A stretch of 64,000 bases of DNA from Neoroseomonas oryzicola (GCF_012163135.1 NZ_JAAVUP010000002.1:682001-746000), one strand, 5' to 3'; shown: positions 15,964-24,679, numbered from the stretch's first letter. The notes: a model not told the origin generated them from the letters alone. A program made the numbers and translations.

Positions 15964-17136
15964 ATGCAGGCCTTCGGCCTGCGCACGCATGCGTGGAACA
16001 CGGCCTGGCGGTCGATGCTGCTGCTGGCCGGCTTCCCGATGCTGCTCGCCCTCACCATGCTCGGCGTCGGGCTGGTCTTCGGGTCCGAGCAGCACGACCT
16101 CGCCCGCGCCTTCCGCAACGCCCTGCGGAACCTCCCGGGCCTCTACGTGGTCGGCTGCGGCATCTCGATCATCTGGTTCGCGATCGCCTGGCAGGCGCAT
16201 GACCGCATCCTCGACTGGGCGACCGGCGCGCATCCGGTGACGCGGCAGGAGGAGCCGCGGCTGTGGAACCTGCTCGAGAACCTCTGCATATCGCGCGGGA
16301 TGAAGATGCCACGCCTCGCCATCATCGAGACGCAGGCGATGAACGCCTTCGCGTCAGGGTTGTCGCGCGAGACCGGGTCCGTGACCGTGACGCGCGGCCT
16401 GATGCAGGGCCTCGACGACCGTGAGTTGCGCGCGGTGCTCGCGCATGAACTCGCGCACATCCACAACGGCGATGCGCGGCTCGGCCTCGTCGCCGCCGTC
16501 TTCGTCGGCATCATCTCCCTCGGCTTCGACATGATGACGCGCACGCGGCGCGTCGCGCGGCACGACCGGCGCACCTCGGACGACGATGGCGGCGGCTGGC
16601 GCGTGCGCACGGATTCGCGAAATGGCGGCTTCGCCGCGCTGGTCGGCGTGCTCATAATCGCCCTCGCCTGGGGCCTCGCGGCCGTCCTGCGCATGGCGTT
16701 GTCGCGCAACCGTGAGTTCCTGGCCGATGCGGGCGCCGTGGAGCTCACCTCCGACCCCGATGCGATGATCTCGGCGCTGCGGAAGGTCGAGGGGCATGCC
16801 GACATGCCGGAGGTCTCGCCGCAGGTCCGCGCCCTGTTCCTCGAGGATGCGGCGGACAGCGCGCTCTCCTCGCTGATGGCGACGCATCCGCCGATCGGGG
16901 ACCGCGTGGCGGCGCTCGTGCGCTATGCGGGCGGGCGCGATCCCGGCCCGCTGGCCGTCGAGGCGCCCGCGGCCGCGGATGTCCCGGCCTGGGCGCAGCA
17001 GGAGGCTTCGGACGCGACGGTCAACATGCCGGCCGCGCAGCCGGGCAGCGCGACGCCGTGGTGGCAGGGTCCCGCGCAGCCGGGACCGCCGCCGCCGGGC
17101 GGCGGCGCGCGGTCGCCCTGGGGGCCGCGGAACTAG
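15964..17136 (+). CDS. htpX: M48-family membrane zinc metalloprotease (HtpX-like)
   Basis: The 390-residue protein has the zinc-binding HELAH motif at H161-E162-H165 (LAHELAHIHNGD), and a third ligand Glu is likely in NREFLADAGAVEL. Hydrophobic segments at about 20-40, 60-80, 175-195 and 220-240 place it in the inner membrane. The last 50 residues are Pro/Gly/Ala-rich. HtpX-type proteases degrade misfolded membrane proteins. It forms a pair with LemA. The symbol is by family; E. coli HtpX is shorter and lacks the Pro-rich tail. Its stop codon overlaps the stop of the convergent downstream gene. Confidence 0.87.
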   Translation: MQAFGLRTHAWNTAWRSMLLLAGFPMLLALTMLGVGLVFGSEQHDLARAFRNALRNLPGLYVVGCGISIIWFAIAWQAHDRILDWATGAHPVTRQEEPRLWNLLENLCISRGMKMPRLAIIETQAMNAFASGLSRETGSVTVTRGLMQGLDDRELRAVLAHELAHIHNGDARLGLVAAVFVGIISLGFDMMTRTRRVARHDRRTSDDDGGGWRVRTDSRNGGFAALVGVLIIALAWGLAAVLRMALSRNREFLADAGAVELTSDPDAMISALRKVEGHADMPEVSPQVRALFLEDAADSALSSLMATHPPIGDRVAALVRYAGGRDPGPLAVEAPAAADVPAWAQQEASDATVNMPAAQPGSATPWWQGPAQPGPPPPGGGARSPWGPRN

Positions 17137-17777
17137 GCGCCGAGCAGCCGCTTCAGCTTCAGCACCGCGCTGTCCGGCGTGGTCAGCACCGGCTTGCCGG
17201 TGGCGCGTTCCACATGCTGCTTCGCCCGCGCCAGGCTGAACTGGCCGAGCGCGATGGCATCGCAATCCGCAAGATCCCGCGCGGCTTCCTCGGCGAGGCG
17301 GTCATGCGTCTCGAGGTCGCCGGCGTCCAGCGCGGCGAGCGCGCCCTCGGCGACCTTCGGCACCACGGTGATGCCGGGCGGGAATTCCGGCGTCATGGAC
17401 GGGATGGTGCCGGGGAAGGTGACCAGCAGGCCGATGCGCGTGCCGACCTTCACGGCCTCCTCGATCATCGCCTCGTTCGGCTTGAGCACGGGCAGCGGCG
17501 CGAGGTCGCGCGCGCAGGCCTCGATCGGCGGGCCGAAGGCCGAGCAGGTGAAGAGGATCCCGTCCGCCCCGGTGCCGGCGGCGTAGCGCGCCAGCGTCAG
17601 GAAGCGCTCGGTCATCCGCGGCGTCAGCTTCCCTTCGCGCGCCAGGTCGGCCGAGAGGCTGTCGTCCAGCAGGTTCATCAGCACCTGGCCGGGCCAGAGC
17701 CGGGCAAAGGCGGCCTCGATCGGCGGGGGCGAGTGACGGAGCGCGTGGATCAGCGCGATGCGCTTCGGGCCGCTCAC
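17133..17777 (-). CDS. aspartate/glutamate racemase family protein
   Basis: This 214-residue protein resembles the Asp/Glu/hydantoin racemase superfamily. Landmarks are KRIALIHALRHSPPPIEAAF at the start, ILFTCSAFGPPIEA with a candidate catalytic Cys, VLKPNEAMIEEAV, and ADCDAIALGQFSLA where the second half-site would lie. The second catalytic Cys is replaced by Gly/Gln in the visible motif, so true racemase activity is doubtful. The GTG start overlaps the TGA of the upstream secreted-protein gene, indicating coupling. The frame continues upstream but there is only a shadow of that gene. Confidence 0.75.
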   Translation of the reverse strand: MSGPKRIALIHALRHSPPPIEAAFARLWPGQVLMNLLDDSLSADLAREGKLTPRMTERFLTLARYAAGTGADGILFTCSAFGPPIEACARDLAPLPVLKPNEAMIEEAVKVGTRIGLLVTFPGTIPSMTPEFPPGITVVPKVAEGALAALDAGDLETHDRLAEEAARDLADCDAIALGQFSLARAKQHVERATGKPVLTTPDSAVLKLKRLLGA

Positions 17778-18226
17778 CGGTTCGGCGCTCCGCAGCGGCG
17801 CAGCGGGGAGGGCATCTCGCGGCAATTGGGGAAGGTGATCTCGTCGGGTCCGACGCGCTGGACGATCAGCTCGTCCGGCCCGCCGGGGCAGCCGAAGCCG
17901 AAATCGGCCGGCAGGCGCGACGCCATGCCCCCCGGTGCGGCGGGGGTAAAGCGGAAGGAGGCGGTGTCCTCCCGCGTCGCGACCGTCTCGATCAGCCGCT
18001 GCCGGTAGGACGGATCGAGCAGCGCGGTCCGCATCACCACGTCGCGCGTGAAGATCACCGTCGGCTGGCCGAGGCAGCGGGCGCCCTCGGTGTCGGCCGG
18101 GGGGAAGATGCCGCCGGTCCAGGATCCGAACAGCCATTCATGCGGGGCGGGCGGGCGGTCCTGCGCCGAGGCGCCGGCGGCCAGCAGCGGCGCGGCGAGG
18201 AGGAGGCAACGGGCAAGGCGTCGCAT
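17774..18226 (-). CDS. small secreted protein of unknown function
   Basis: I do not recognise this 150-residue protein. It has a clear signal peptide (MRRLARCLLLAAPLLAAGASA) and four cysteines in the mature part (ARCLG, FGCPGG, FPNCRE, RRCGA), which could form two disulphides. The start HEWLFGSWTGGIFPP is reminiscent of small beta-barrel exported proteins, but no family is assigned. The gene is translationally coupled (GTGA) to the racemase-like gene downstream. Confidence 0.75.
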   Translation of the reverse strand: MRRLARCLLLAAPLLAAGASAQDRPPAPHEWLFGSWTGGIFPPADTEGARCLGQPTVIFTRDVVMRTALLDPSYRQRLIETVATREDTASFRFTPAAPGGMASRLPADFGFGCPGGPDELIVQRVGPDEITFPNCREMPSPLRRCGAPNR

Positions 18227-18298
18227 GGTTCGGGGATTCCCTCTGCAAGCGTGTCCGGCCCGGTATGGCCCCGGGCGGTGGCCCGGGGCAAGCGGGGG

Positions 18299-19528
18299 TC
18301 AGGCGGCGGCGGGTGCCGCCCGCGGCCCGTCGCGCACCGGCAGGTGCACCATGGCCGCGAAGGCGGCCGCCGCGATGCCGATCGACCACATCAGGTCGTA
18401 GGATCCCGTCGCGTCGTAGACGAGCCCGCCCAGATAGGCGCCCGTGAAGCCGCCGATCTGGTGGCCGAGGAAGACCAGGCCGAAGATCGTCGCGAGCCAG
18501 CGCGTGCCCCAGTTGCGCGCGCAGAGCGCCACCGTGGGCGGCACGGTCGACAGCCACAGGATGCCCATCAGGGCCGAGAACAGCATGACGGTGAAGGTCG
18601 TCTTCTCGACCATCATGAAGCCGACCATCAGCACGCCGCGCAGCGCGTAGATCGCGACCAGCAATTCCCGCCGCCGCCACTTCTGGGTCAACTCGCCCGA
18701 GATCAGCGATCCGGCGATGTTGAACAGCCCGATCAGCGAGATCGCGCCCGCCCCGACATAGAGCGGGAGCCCACAGGAATGCACGAAGCCCGGCAGGTGG
18801 ACGGTCAGGAAGGATACGTGCAGCCCGCAGACGAAGAAGCCGAAGAACAGGCACCAGAAGGAGGAATCGCGGAAGGCGCGGGACAGCACGGCGCTGGCGG
18901 ACTCGTCCGTGCCCCCCGCCACCTTGGCCGGCACCGGCGCCGGCCGGTCCGACAGCGGCATGGCCAGCGGGATCATCAGCAGCGCCGCCGCCGCCATGGC
19001 GAACAGCGCCGCCTGCCAGCCGAGTCCGGCGATGCCGATCCCGGCCAGCGGCACCACGAGGAACTGCCCCGCCGAGGACCCCGCCGTGCCGAGGCCCACG
19101 GCCCGGCCGCGCTGATCCTCGGGCAGCAGGCGCGTCAGGCTCGCGATGATGGTCGGCATCCCGGCGGCCGAAACCGCCGCGCCCATCACGATGCCCGCGA
19201 AGAAGGTGAACAGCGGCAGGCCCTCGGACAGCGCCATGCCGACGATCCCCGCCGCGTAGAGCAGCGCGCCGGCGATGATGACGATCCGCCCGCCGAAGCG
19301 GTCCGCCAGTTGCCCCATGATCGGCTGGGTCACGCCGTTCAGCAGCACCTGCAGCGCGATGGCGAAGGCGAAGCCGGAGGCCGTCCAGGCATGGGCCTCG
19401 GTCATCGGGGCGAGGAACAGGCCGAAGGACTGTCGCAGTCCCATGGCGAGCATGGCGCCGGCCACGGCGCAGGCCATCAGGATGCCGACAGGCAGCGCCG
19501 CGCGGGAGGCGGCGTGGGACAGGCTCAT
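18299..19528 (-). CDS. MFS transporter (oxalate/formate antiporter-like)
   Basis: This 409-residue inner-membrane carrier has about 12 hydrophobic segments. The loop 2-3 motif reads GQLADRFGGRIVII, a good match to the MFS signature G-x-L-a-D-r-x-G-r-r. The pattern FGLFLAPMTEAHAWTASGFAFAIALQ near the N-terminus is common in the monocarboxylate/oxalate-formate branch, so a small organic anion is a reasonable substrate guess. A GGGAG ribosome-binding site precedes the ATG, and no signal peptide is present. The open frame beyond 19528 reads across the tRNA and an SDR gene on the other strand and is not coding. Confidence 0.88.
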   Translation of the reverse strand: MSLSHAASRAALPVGILMACAVAGAMLAMGLRQSFGLFLAPMTEAHAWTASGFAFAIALQVLLNGVTQPIMGQLADRFGGRIVIIAGALLYAAGIVGMALSEGLPLFTFFAGIVMGAAVSAAGMPTIIASLTRLLPEDQRGRAVGLGTAGSSAGQFLVVPLAGIGIAGLGWQAALFAMAAAALLMIPLAMPLSDRPAPVPAKVAGGTDESASAVLSRAFRDSSFWCLFFGFFVCGLHVSFLTVHLPGFVHSCGLPLYVGAGAISLIGLFNIAGSLISGELTQKWRRRELLVAIYALRGVLMVGFMMVEKTTFTVMLFSALMGILWLSTVPPTVALCARNWGTRWLATIFGLVFLGHQIGGFTGAYLGGLVYDATGSYDLMWSIGIAAAAFAAMVHLPVRDGPRAAPAAA

Positions 19529-19665
19529 GGGAGACTCCCGGCTTTGGGCCAACCATGTCGTCCCGGCCCCGGCACGGACAACCGGCCGGCGGCGGGGGGC
19601 AGCCATGCATCGGCACGGGCGGTTGACGGGGGAGGGGTGGCGGCCGTATCTCCCGCGCCTCCGGT

Positions 19666-19742
19666 GGCGGCCATAGCTCAGTTGGTAGAGCGCCAGGTTG
19701 TGGTCCTGGATGTCACGGGTTCGAGTCCCGTTGGTCGCCCCA
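19666..19742 (+). tRNA. tRNA-His (anticodon GTG)
   Basis: The cloverleaf folds completely. The extra 5' G(-1) at 19666 pairs with the discriminator C, which is specific to tRNA-His. The acceptor stem is GCGGCCA / TGGTCGC with one G-U pair. The anticodon stem is CCAGG/CCTGG around loop TTGTGGT, with anticodon GTG at 19700-19702. The T-arm is ACGGG-TTCGAGT-CCCGT. The 3' CCA is encoded (19740-19742). Confidence 0.95.
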
Positions 19743-19810
19743 CCCTCTCCCCTTCCTTGCGCGTCGCGCGGTTCCCGGCAGGATGTCCGGCACCGAGAGG
19801 GGAAACATCC

Positions 19811-20596
19811 ATGCAATTGTCGCTGAACGGCCGCGCCGCGCTGATCACGGGCGGGTCCAAGGGGCTCGGCCTCGCCATGGCCAAGGCCTTCGCCCAGGCC
19901 GGGGGCAACGTCGCCCTGGTCGCCCGCGGGGCGGAATCCCTCGCCCAGGCGGAGGCCGAGATCCGCGAGGCCGCGCCGACCGCCAAGGTCGCCGCCATCG
20001 CCGCCGACATCCGCACCGCCCAGGGCTGCGAGCAGGCCTACAACGGCGCGGTGCGCGCGCTCGGCCAGGTGGACATCCTGGTCAACAACGCCGGCACCTC
20101 CCAGCGCGGGCCCTTCCTCGAGGTGACGGACGCGCTCTGGCAGGACGACCTGGACCTCAAGCTGTTCGCCGCGGTGCGGCTCTGCCGCCTGGCCCTGCCG
20201 GGGATGCGGGACCGGAAATGGGGCCGGGTGATCAACGTGCTGAACATCGGGGCCAAGGCGCCCAAGGCCACCAGCACGCCGACCTCTGTGAGCCGTGCAG
20301 CGGGCATGGCGCTGACCAAGGCGCTCGCCAACGAGTTCGCGCCCCACAACGTGCTGGTGAACGCGATGCTGGTCGGCATCATCGAAAGCGACCAGTGGGT
20401 CCGCCGCCACGCCGCCGACAAGCGCAACATCACCTGGGAGGAGTGGAAGGCCGAGCAGGGCAAGCCCGTTCCCCTCGGGCGCATCGGCAAGGCGGAGGAA
20501 TTCGCGGCCATGGCGCTGCTGCTGGCCTCGGACATGGGGGGCTACGTGACCGGAACGGCCATCAACGTCGATGGCGGCTCGAGCCCGGTCGTGTGA
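19811..20596 (+). CDS. SDR-family protein with a degenerate active site
   Basis: The 261-residue Rossmann-fold protein has an intact NAD(P) motif (TGGSKGLG, 13-20), the NNAG motif (92-95) and the C-terminal GTAINVDGGSS. The catalytic YxxxK is replaced: the aligned stretch is T158-S-V-S-R162, so Tyr becomes Thr and Lys becomes Arg. The usual Ser position is Asn/Ile in VLNIGAK. It may bind the cofactor without normal dehydrogenase chemistry, or use other residues. The ATG at 19811 follows GAGGGGAAAC. The tRNA-His gene is 68 bases upstream. Confidence 0.85.
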   Translation: MQLSLNGRAALITGGSKGLGLAMAKAFAQAGGNVALVARGAESLAQAEAEIREAAPTAKVAAIAADIRTAQGCEQAYNGAVRALGQVDILVNNAGTSQRGPFLEVTDALWQDDLDLKLFAAVRLCRLALPGMRDRKWGRVINVLNIGAKAPKATSTPTSVSRAAGMALTKALANEFAPHNVLVNAMLVGIIESDQWVRRHAADKRNITWEEWKAEQGKPVPLGRIGKAEEFAAMALLLASDMGGYVTGTAINVDGGSSPVV

Positions 20597-20630
20597 CGGC
20601 CGGGAAGGCGCCGGCCCTCCGGGGCATTCC

Positions 20631-20654
20631 GCCAGGGGGCTACGGCCCCCTGGC
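20631..20654 (+). terminator. strong GC hairpin downstream of the SDR gene
   Basis: GCCAGGGGGC-TACG-GCCCCCTGGC forms a perfect 10-base-pair stem with a four-base loop, 34 bases after the SDR stop. There is no T-run, so it is not a classic intrinsic terminator. It may stop or protect the 3' end of the transcript or be a short dispersed repeat. Confidence 0.5.
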
Positions 20655-20810
20655 AGAGGGGAACCACCTGCCCGGCGACTGATTCCTTTCTGAGCGCGGC
20701 TGCCTCAATCGTGGGCGCCCGGGCCGTCGGCGCGGCCTGCGCCTCACGATCCGTTGCGCGGCACAACGCTTGCTGATGCCCCGTGCATACAACGCCCGGG
20801 AGGCATCAGG

Positions 20811-22175
20811 ATGACGCGTCTCTTCCAGAATCCCTTCTCGGCCGACAGCCGCCTCGACGCCTGCGGCTGCGGCCGCGACCACGCGCCGGGCCTGGCCTGC
20901 GAGCCCGCCGCCGCGCCCGCCGACGGCACCGGCGCGCTCGGCGAGGCCGCCGAGGTGGCGGTGATGAAGGCGGTCTTCCCCGACGATGCGACCCGCCGCG
21001 GCATGCTGCGCCTGTTCGGCGCCGGCACGCTGATGGCCGCGATCGAGAGCGTCTTCCCGCTGGCCACCGCCCGCGAGGCCATGGCCCAGGCGGCCGGCAC
21101 GCCGGAGAAGCGCGACCTCAAGATCGGCTTCATCCCGATCACCTGCGCCACGCCCATCATCATGGCGCACCCGATGAACTTCTATTCGCGCCATGGGCTG
21201 AACGTGGAGGTCATCCGCACCGCCGGCTGGGCGGTCATCCGCGACCGCGCCATCGCGCGGGAATACGATGCGGCGCACATGCTCTCCCCCATGCCGCTGG
21301 CGATGAGCCTCGGCGTCGGCGTCGCGCAGCCCATCCCCTTCGCGGTGGCGGCGATCGAGAACGTCAACGGCCAGGCGATCACGCTCGCGAACAAGCACAA
21401 GGAGAAGCGCAACCCGCGCGACTGGAAGGGCTTCCGCTTCGCCGTGCCCTTCGACTTCTCCATGCACAACTACCTGCTGCGGCACTACCTGGCCGAGCAC
21501 GGCGTCGATCCCGACCGCGACGTGCAGATCCGCTCCGTGCCGCCGCCCGAGATGGTCGCGAACCTGCGGGCAGACAACATCGACGGCTATCTCGGCCCCG
21601 ATCCCTTCAACCAGCGCGCGGTCTTCGACGGCGTCGGCTTCATCCACATCCTGACGAAGGAACTGTGGGACGGACATCCCTGCTGCGCCTTCGCCGTGCC
21701 GCGCAGCATGATCACGGACACGCCCAACACCTTCGCCGCCCTGATGCGCGCGATCGTCGAGGCGACCGCCTATTCCTCCAAGGCGGAGAACCGGCGGGAG
21801 GTGGCGCAGGCCATCGCCGCGCAGAACTACCTCAACCAGCCGCCGACGGTGGTCGAGCAGGTGCTGACCGGCACCTTTGCCGACGGGCTGGGCCGCGTGC
21901 AGCGCGTGCCCGACCGCATCGGCTTCGATCCCTTCCCCTGGCATTCCATGGCCTACTGGATCCTCACCCAGATGCGCCGCTGGGGCCAGCTGCAACGGGA
22001 CGTGGACTACGCGCAGGTGGCCGACCAGGTCTTCCTCGCCCTCGATGCCGGCAAGGCGATGCGCGAACAGGGCCTGCCCGTTCCCGCGAGCCCGCTGCGC
22101 ACCGAGACCATCATGGGCAAGACCTTCGACCCCGCGAACCCCGCGCCCTGGACCGAGCGCGCGATCCGCGCCTGA
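20811..22175 (+). CDS. cyanate/nitrate-type ABC transporter substrate-binding protein (CmpA/NrtA family)
   Basis: The protein has 454 residues. The C-terminal three quarters (from about 100) follow the NrtA/CmpA binding-protein pattern (LKIGFIPITCATPIIMAHP, YLGPDPFNQRAVFDG). The N-terminus is unusual: a Cys-containing segment (Cys18, Cys20, Cys30; DACGCGRDHAPGLAC) precedes a Tat-like motif TRRGMLRLFGAG at 61-72 and a hydrophobic run ending in AMAQA (about 95). Export after folding by Tat is predicted. I chose the ATG at 20811 after a GGAGG/CAGG site. It is the first gene of a four-gene cluster ending in cyanase, so cyanate is the likely ligand. Confidence 0.87.
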   Translation: MTRLFQNPFSADSRLDACGCGRDHAPGLACEPAAAPADGTGALGEAAEVAVMKAVFPDDATRRGMLRLFGAGTLMAAIESVFPLATAREAMAQAAGTPEKRDLKIGFIPITCATPIIMAHPMNFYSRHGLNVEVIRTAGWAVIRDRAIAREYDAAHMLSPMPLAMSLGVGVAQPIPFAVAAIENVNGQAITLANKHKEKRNPRDWKGFRFAVPFDFSMHNYLLRHYLAEHGVDPDRDVQIRSVPPPEMVANLRADNIDGYLGPDPFNQRAVFDGVGFIHILTKELWDGHPCCAFAVPRSMITDTPNTFAALMRAIVEATAYSSKAENRREVAQAIAAQNYLNQPPTVVEQVLTGTFADGLGRVQRVPDRIGFDPFPWHSMAYWILTQMRRWGQLQRDVDYAQVADQVFLALDAGKAMREQGLPVPASPLRTETIMGKTFDPANPAPWTERAIRA

Positions 22176-22178
22176 TCC

Positions 22179-23027
22179 ATGTCGCAGAAGGTTCCTTTCT
22201 GGCGGGCGGCGACCGTCTCCCTGCTGCTGCTGACCGTGCTGCTGATGGCGTGGGAATACGCCGTGTTGCCGGTCTCGGGCGGCGGGGCGGAGATCGATCC
22301 GGAATATGCCGCGCTGCTCGGCCAGGCGGCGGCGCAGGGCGGCACCACGCCGATGCCCGGGCCCTCCGCGATCTGGAAGCGGCTGGTCGAGCTGATGGCC
22401 GATCCCTTCTACGTGCGCGGCACGAACGACCAGGGCATCGGCGTGCAGATCGCCTATTCCCTGCTGCGGGTCGGCGCCGGCTTCGGGCTGGCGGCGATCG
22501 TCGCCATCCCGCTCGGCTTCCTGATCGGGATGTCGCCGCTGCTCAACGCCGCGCTCAATCCCTTCATCCAGGTGCTGCGGCCGGTCTCGCCGCTCGCCTG
22601 GATGCCGCTCGCGCTCTACTCGATCAAGGACAGCGCGATCTCGGCGGTCTTTGTCATCTTCATCTGCTCGATCTGGCCGATGCTGCTGAACACGGCCTTC
22701 GGCGTGGCCTCGGTGCGCAAGGAATGGCTCAACGTCGCGCGCACGCTCGAAGCTGGTACGTGGAAGACCGCGACGCGCGTGATCCTGCCCGCCGCGGCGC
22801 CCACCATCGTGACGGGCATGAGGATCTCCATCGGCATCGCTTGGCTCGTGATCGTCGCCGCCGAGATGCTCGTGGGCGGGACGGGCATCGGCTACTGGGT
22901 GTGGAACCAGTGGAACAACCTGTCCATCGCGGACATCGTCATCGCCATCCTGATGATAGGCCTGGTGGGCCTGGCGCTCGACCGGCTGCTCGGCCTCGCG
23001 GCGAATGCCGTGGCCTGGCGGGAGTGA
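22179..23027 (+). CDS. cyanate/nitrate-type ABC transporter permease (NrtB/SsuC-like)
   Basis: The 282-residue inner-membrane protein has an N-terminal helix (about 10-28), then the binding-protein-dependent transport domain. The EAA-type loop NVARTLEAGTWKTATRVILPAAAPTIV (about 188-214) contacts the ATPase. The end RISIGIAWLVIVAAEMLVGGTGIGYWVW is characteristic of the nitrate/taurine/cyanate class. It starts 3 bases after the binding-protein stop, within the same operon. Confidence 0.9.
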   Translation: MSQKVPFWRAATVSLLLLTVLLMAWEYAVLPVSGGGAEIDPEYAALLGQAAAQGGTTPMPGPSAIWKRLVELMADPFYVRGTNDQGIGVQIAYSLLRVGAGFGLAAIVAIPLGFLIGMSPLLNAALNPFIQVLRPVSPLAWMPLALYSIKDSAISAVFVIFICSIWPMLLNTAFGVASVRKEWLNVARTLEAGTWKTATRVILPAAAPTIVTGMRISIGIAWLVIVAAEMLVGGTGIGYWVWNQWNNLSIADIVIAILMIGLVGLALDRLLGLAANAVAWRE

Positions 23028-23034
23028 GGCCGCG

Positions 23035-23883
23035 ATGAAGCCCTACGTTTCCGTCGAGGGGATCGCCCGGCGCTACGGCGCGATGACGATATTCGAGGAT
23101 GTCTGGTTCGGCATCGCCCGCGGGGAATTCGCCTGCCTGGTCGGCCATTCGGGCTGCGGCAAGACGACGATCCTGAACATCCTCGCCGGCCTCGAGAGCC
23201 CGGACGAGGGCGCGGTGATCGTGGACGGGACCGAGATCTCGGGACCTTCCCTGGACCGCGCGGTGATCTTCCAGGGCCACGCGCTGATGCCCTGGATGAC
23301 GGCGGCGGGGAACGTCGCCTTCGCGCTGTCCTGCCGGCACCGGTCCTGGTCGCGCGCGCAATGCGACGCGGCGGCGCGCGAGGCGCTGAAGCGCGTCGGC
23401 CTGTCGCATGCCGCCGACCGCAAGCCGGCCGAGCTCTCGGGCGGGATGAAGCAGCGCGTCGGCATCGCCCGCGCGCTGGCGCTCAACCCGAAGATGCTGC
23501 TGATGGACGAACCCTTCAGCGCGCTCGATGCGCTGACGCGCGGTTCGCTGCAGGACGAGGTGGCGCGGCTGGTCGCCGAGACGCAGCAGACCGCCTTCAT
23601 GATCACGCATGACGTGGACGAGGCGATCCTGCTCGCCGACCGCATCCTGCTGATGTCCAACGGCCCCGGTGCCCGCATCGCCGAGGTGGTGGTGAATACC
23701 CTGCCCAAGCCCCGCACCCGGGCGAACCTGCACCACATGCCGGGCTACCACGCGCTGCGGGACCACGTGCTCGACTTCCTGATCACCCGGTCGAAGGATT
23801 TCGACGCCAAGGCGCCGCCCGCCGGCTGGTCCGCCCGCGCCGTGCCGGAAACCCGCCCCGCATTGCCGCTCGCAGCCGACTGA
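23035..23883 (+). CDS. cyanate/nitrate-type ABC transporter ATP-binding protein
   Basis: The 282-residue ATPase has Walker A GHSGCGKTT (about 38-46), signature LSGGMKQRVGIARAL, Walker B MLLMDEPFSALDALT and the H-loop ITHDVDEAI. It energises the permease encoded 7 bases upstream. I use the ATG at 23035; an earlier ATG at 23005 lies inside the permease gene and would add an unrelated segment. The C-terminal 30 residues are Pro/Ala-rich. The family also contains nitrate, taurine and thiamine-precursor ATPases; the adjacent cyanase decides for cyanate. Confidence 0.9.
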   Translation: MKPYVSVEGIARRYGAMTIFEDVWFGIARGEFACLVGHSGCGKTTILNILAGLESPDEGAVIVDGTEISGPSLDRAVIFQGHALMPWMTAAGNVAFALSCRHRSWSRAQCDAAAREALKRVGLSHAADRKPAELSGGMKQRVGIARALALNPKMLLMDEPFSALDALTRGSLQDEVARLVAETQQTAFMITHDVDEAILLADRILLMSNGPGARIAEVVVNTLPKPRTRANLHHMPGYHALRDHVLDFLITRSKDFDAKAPPAGWSARAVPETRPALPLAAD

Positions 23884-23906
23884 TCCCACCCAGAGGAGAG
23901 ACGCCC

Positions 23907-24389
23907 ATGACGCGCGCCCAGCTCACCGAGAAGATCCTCGACATCAAGCGCGAGAAGAACTGGACCTGGAAGTACATCTGCGAGGAGATCGGCGGCGTGT
24001 CGCCGACGCTGATCGTCGGTGCGCTGCTCGGCCAGATGAAGCTGGTCAAGCCGCTGGCGAAGAAGGCCGCGACGCTGTTCGGCCTGACCGAGGTCGAGGA
24101 GCGGATGCTGAACGAGGTGCCCTACCGCGGCACCGCCATGCCGCCGACCGACCCGCTGATCTACCGCTTCTACGAGATGGTGATGGTCAACGGCCCGGCC
24201 TGGAAGGCGCTGATCGAGGAGGAGTTCGGCGACGGCATCATGTCCGCCATCGACTTCGACTTCCACTTCGAGCGCATGGCCCATGAGAAGGGCGACCGTG
24301 TGAAGATCGAGATGACCGGCAAGTTCCTGCCCTACAAGTACTACGGCGCGGAGCAGGGCATCCCCCCTTACGGGTTCAAGGAGGAATAG
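23907..24389 (+). CDS. cynS: cyanate hydratase (cyanase)
   Basis: The 160-residue protein matches CynS over its whole length. The enzyme converts cyanate and bicarbonate to ammonia and CO2. The catalytic residues align as Arg87, Glu90 and Ser113 (YRFYEM and GDGIMSAIDF), exactly nine positions before E. coli Arg96, Glu99 and Ser122. The C-terminal dimer swap region FLPYKYYG and the end PYGFKEE are present. A GAGGAGA ribosome-binding site precedes the ATG, and the gene lies 23 bases after the ATPase gene. With the ABC genes it forms a cyanate uptake and use operon that yields nitrogen and detoxifies cyanate. Confidence 0.97.
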   Translation: MTRAQLTEKILDIKREKNWTWKYICEEIGGVSPTLIVGALLGQMKLVKPLAKKAATLFGLTEVEERMLNEVPYRGTAMPPTDPLIYRFYEMVMVNGPAWKALIEEEFGDGIMSAIDFDFHFERMAHEKGDRVKIEMTGKFLPYKYYGAEQGIPPYGFKEE

Positions 24390-24679
24390 GGCGCGGCGCT
24401 GCAGCAAGGGCTTCACGCGGCTGATGTATTCCCGAGCCCTGGCACGGCCAGCGCCATCCAGATGATTGGCGTCGGTCAGCAGGGCTTCGATCGGCTGCCC
24501 CGCTTCGCCGCACGGGCCGTTGGCGCGTGCGAGGCTCGGCGGGGCGAACCGGGTTTAGCGGCGCAGCACGACGCCAGATTTTCTTCCGGAGGCAGAATTA
24601 TCCACTTCAACGAACCTTGAGCGCGCTGCTACGCTCCGGTCACGGCAGCACACTTTCGCGACCAAACCGGAGCGCCAAG
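24390..24679. other. 290-base region without a recognisable gene, AT-richer than its surroundings toward the 3' end
   Basis: No complete gene is visible. On the minus strand a short open stretch reads EALLTDANHLDGAGRAREY, with no start or family match; it could be a gene remnant. The last 100 bases before 24680 are clearly AT-richer than the rest of the window and probably hold the promoter of the lipase-like gene. Confidence 0.5.

Noticed and set aside
18140-20596. An 818-codon plus-strand frame spanning the MFS gene, tRNA-His and the SDR
   Set aside because: It would read through a tRNA gene. The true SDR starts at 19811.
24390-24500. A minus-strand remnant reading EALLTDANHLDGAGRAREY near the lipase island
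   Set aside because: No start codon, no recognised family and too short. It could be a gene relic, but I cannot support it.
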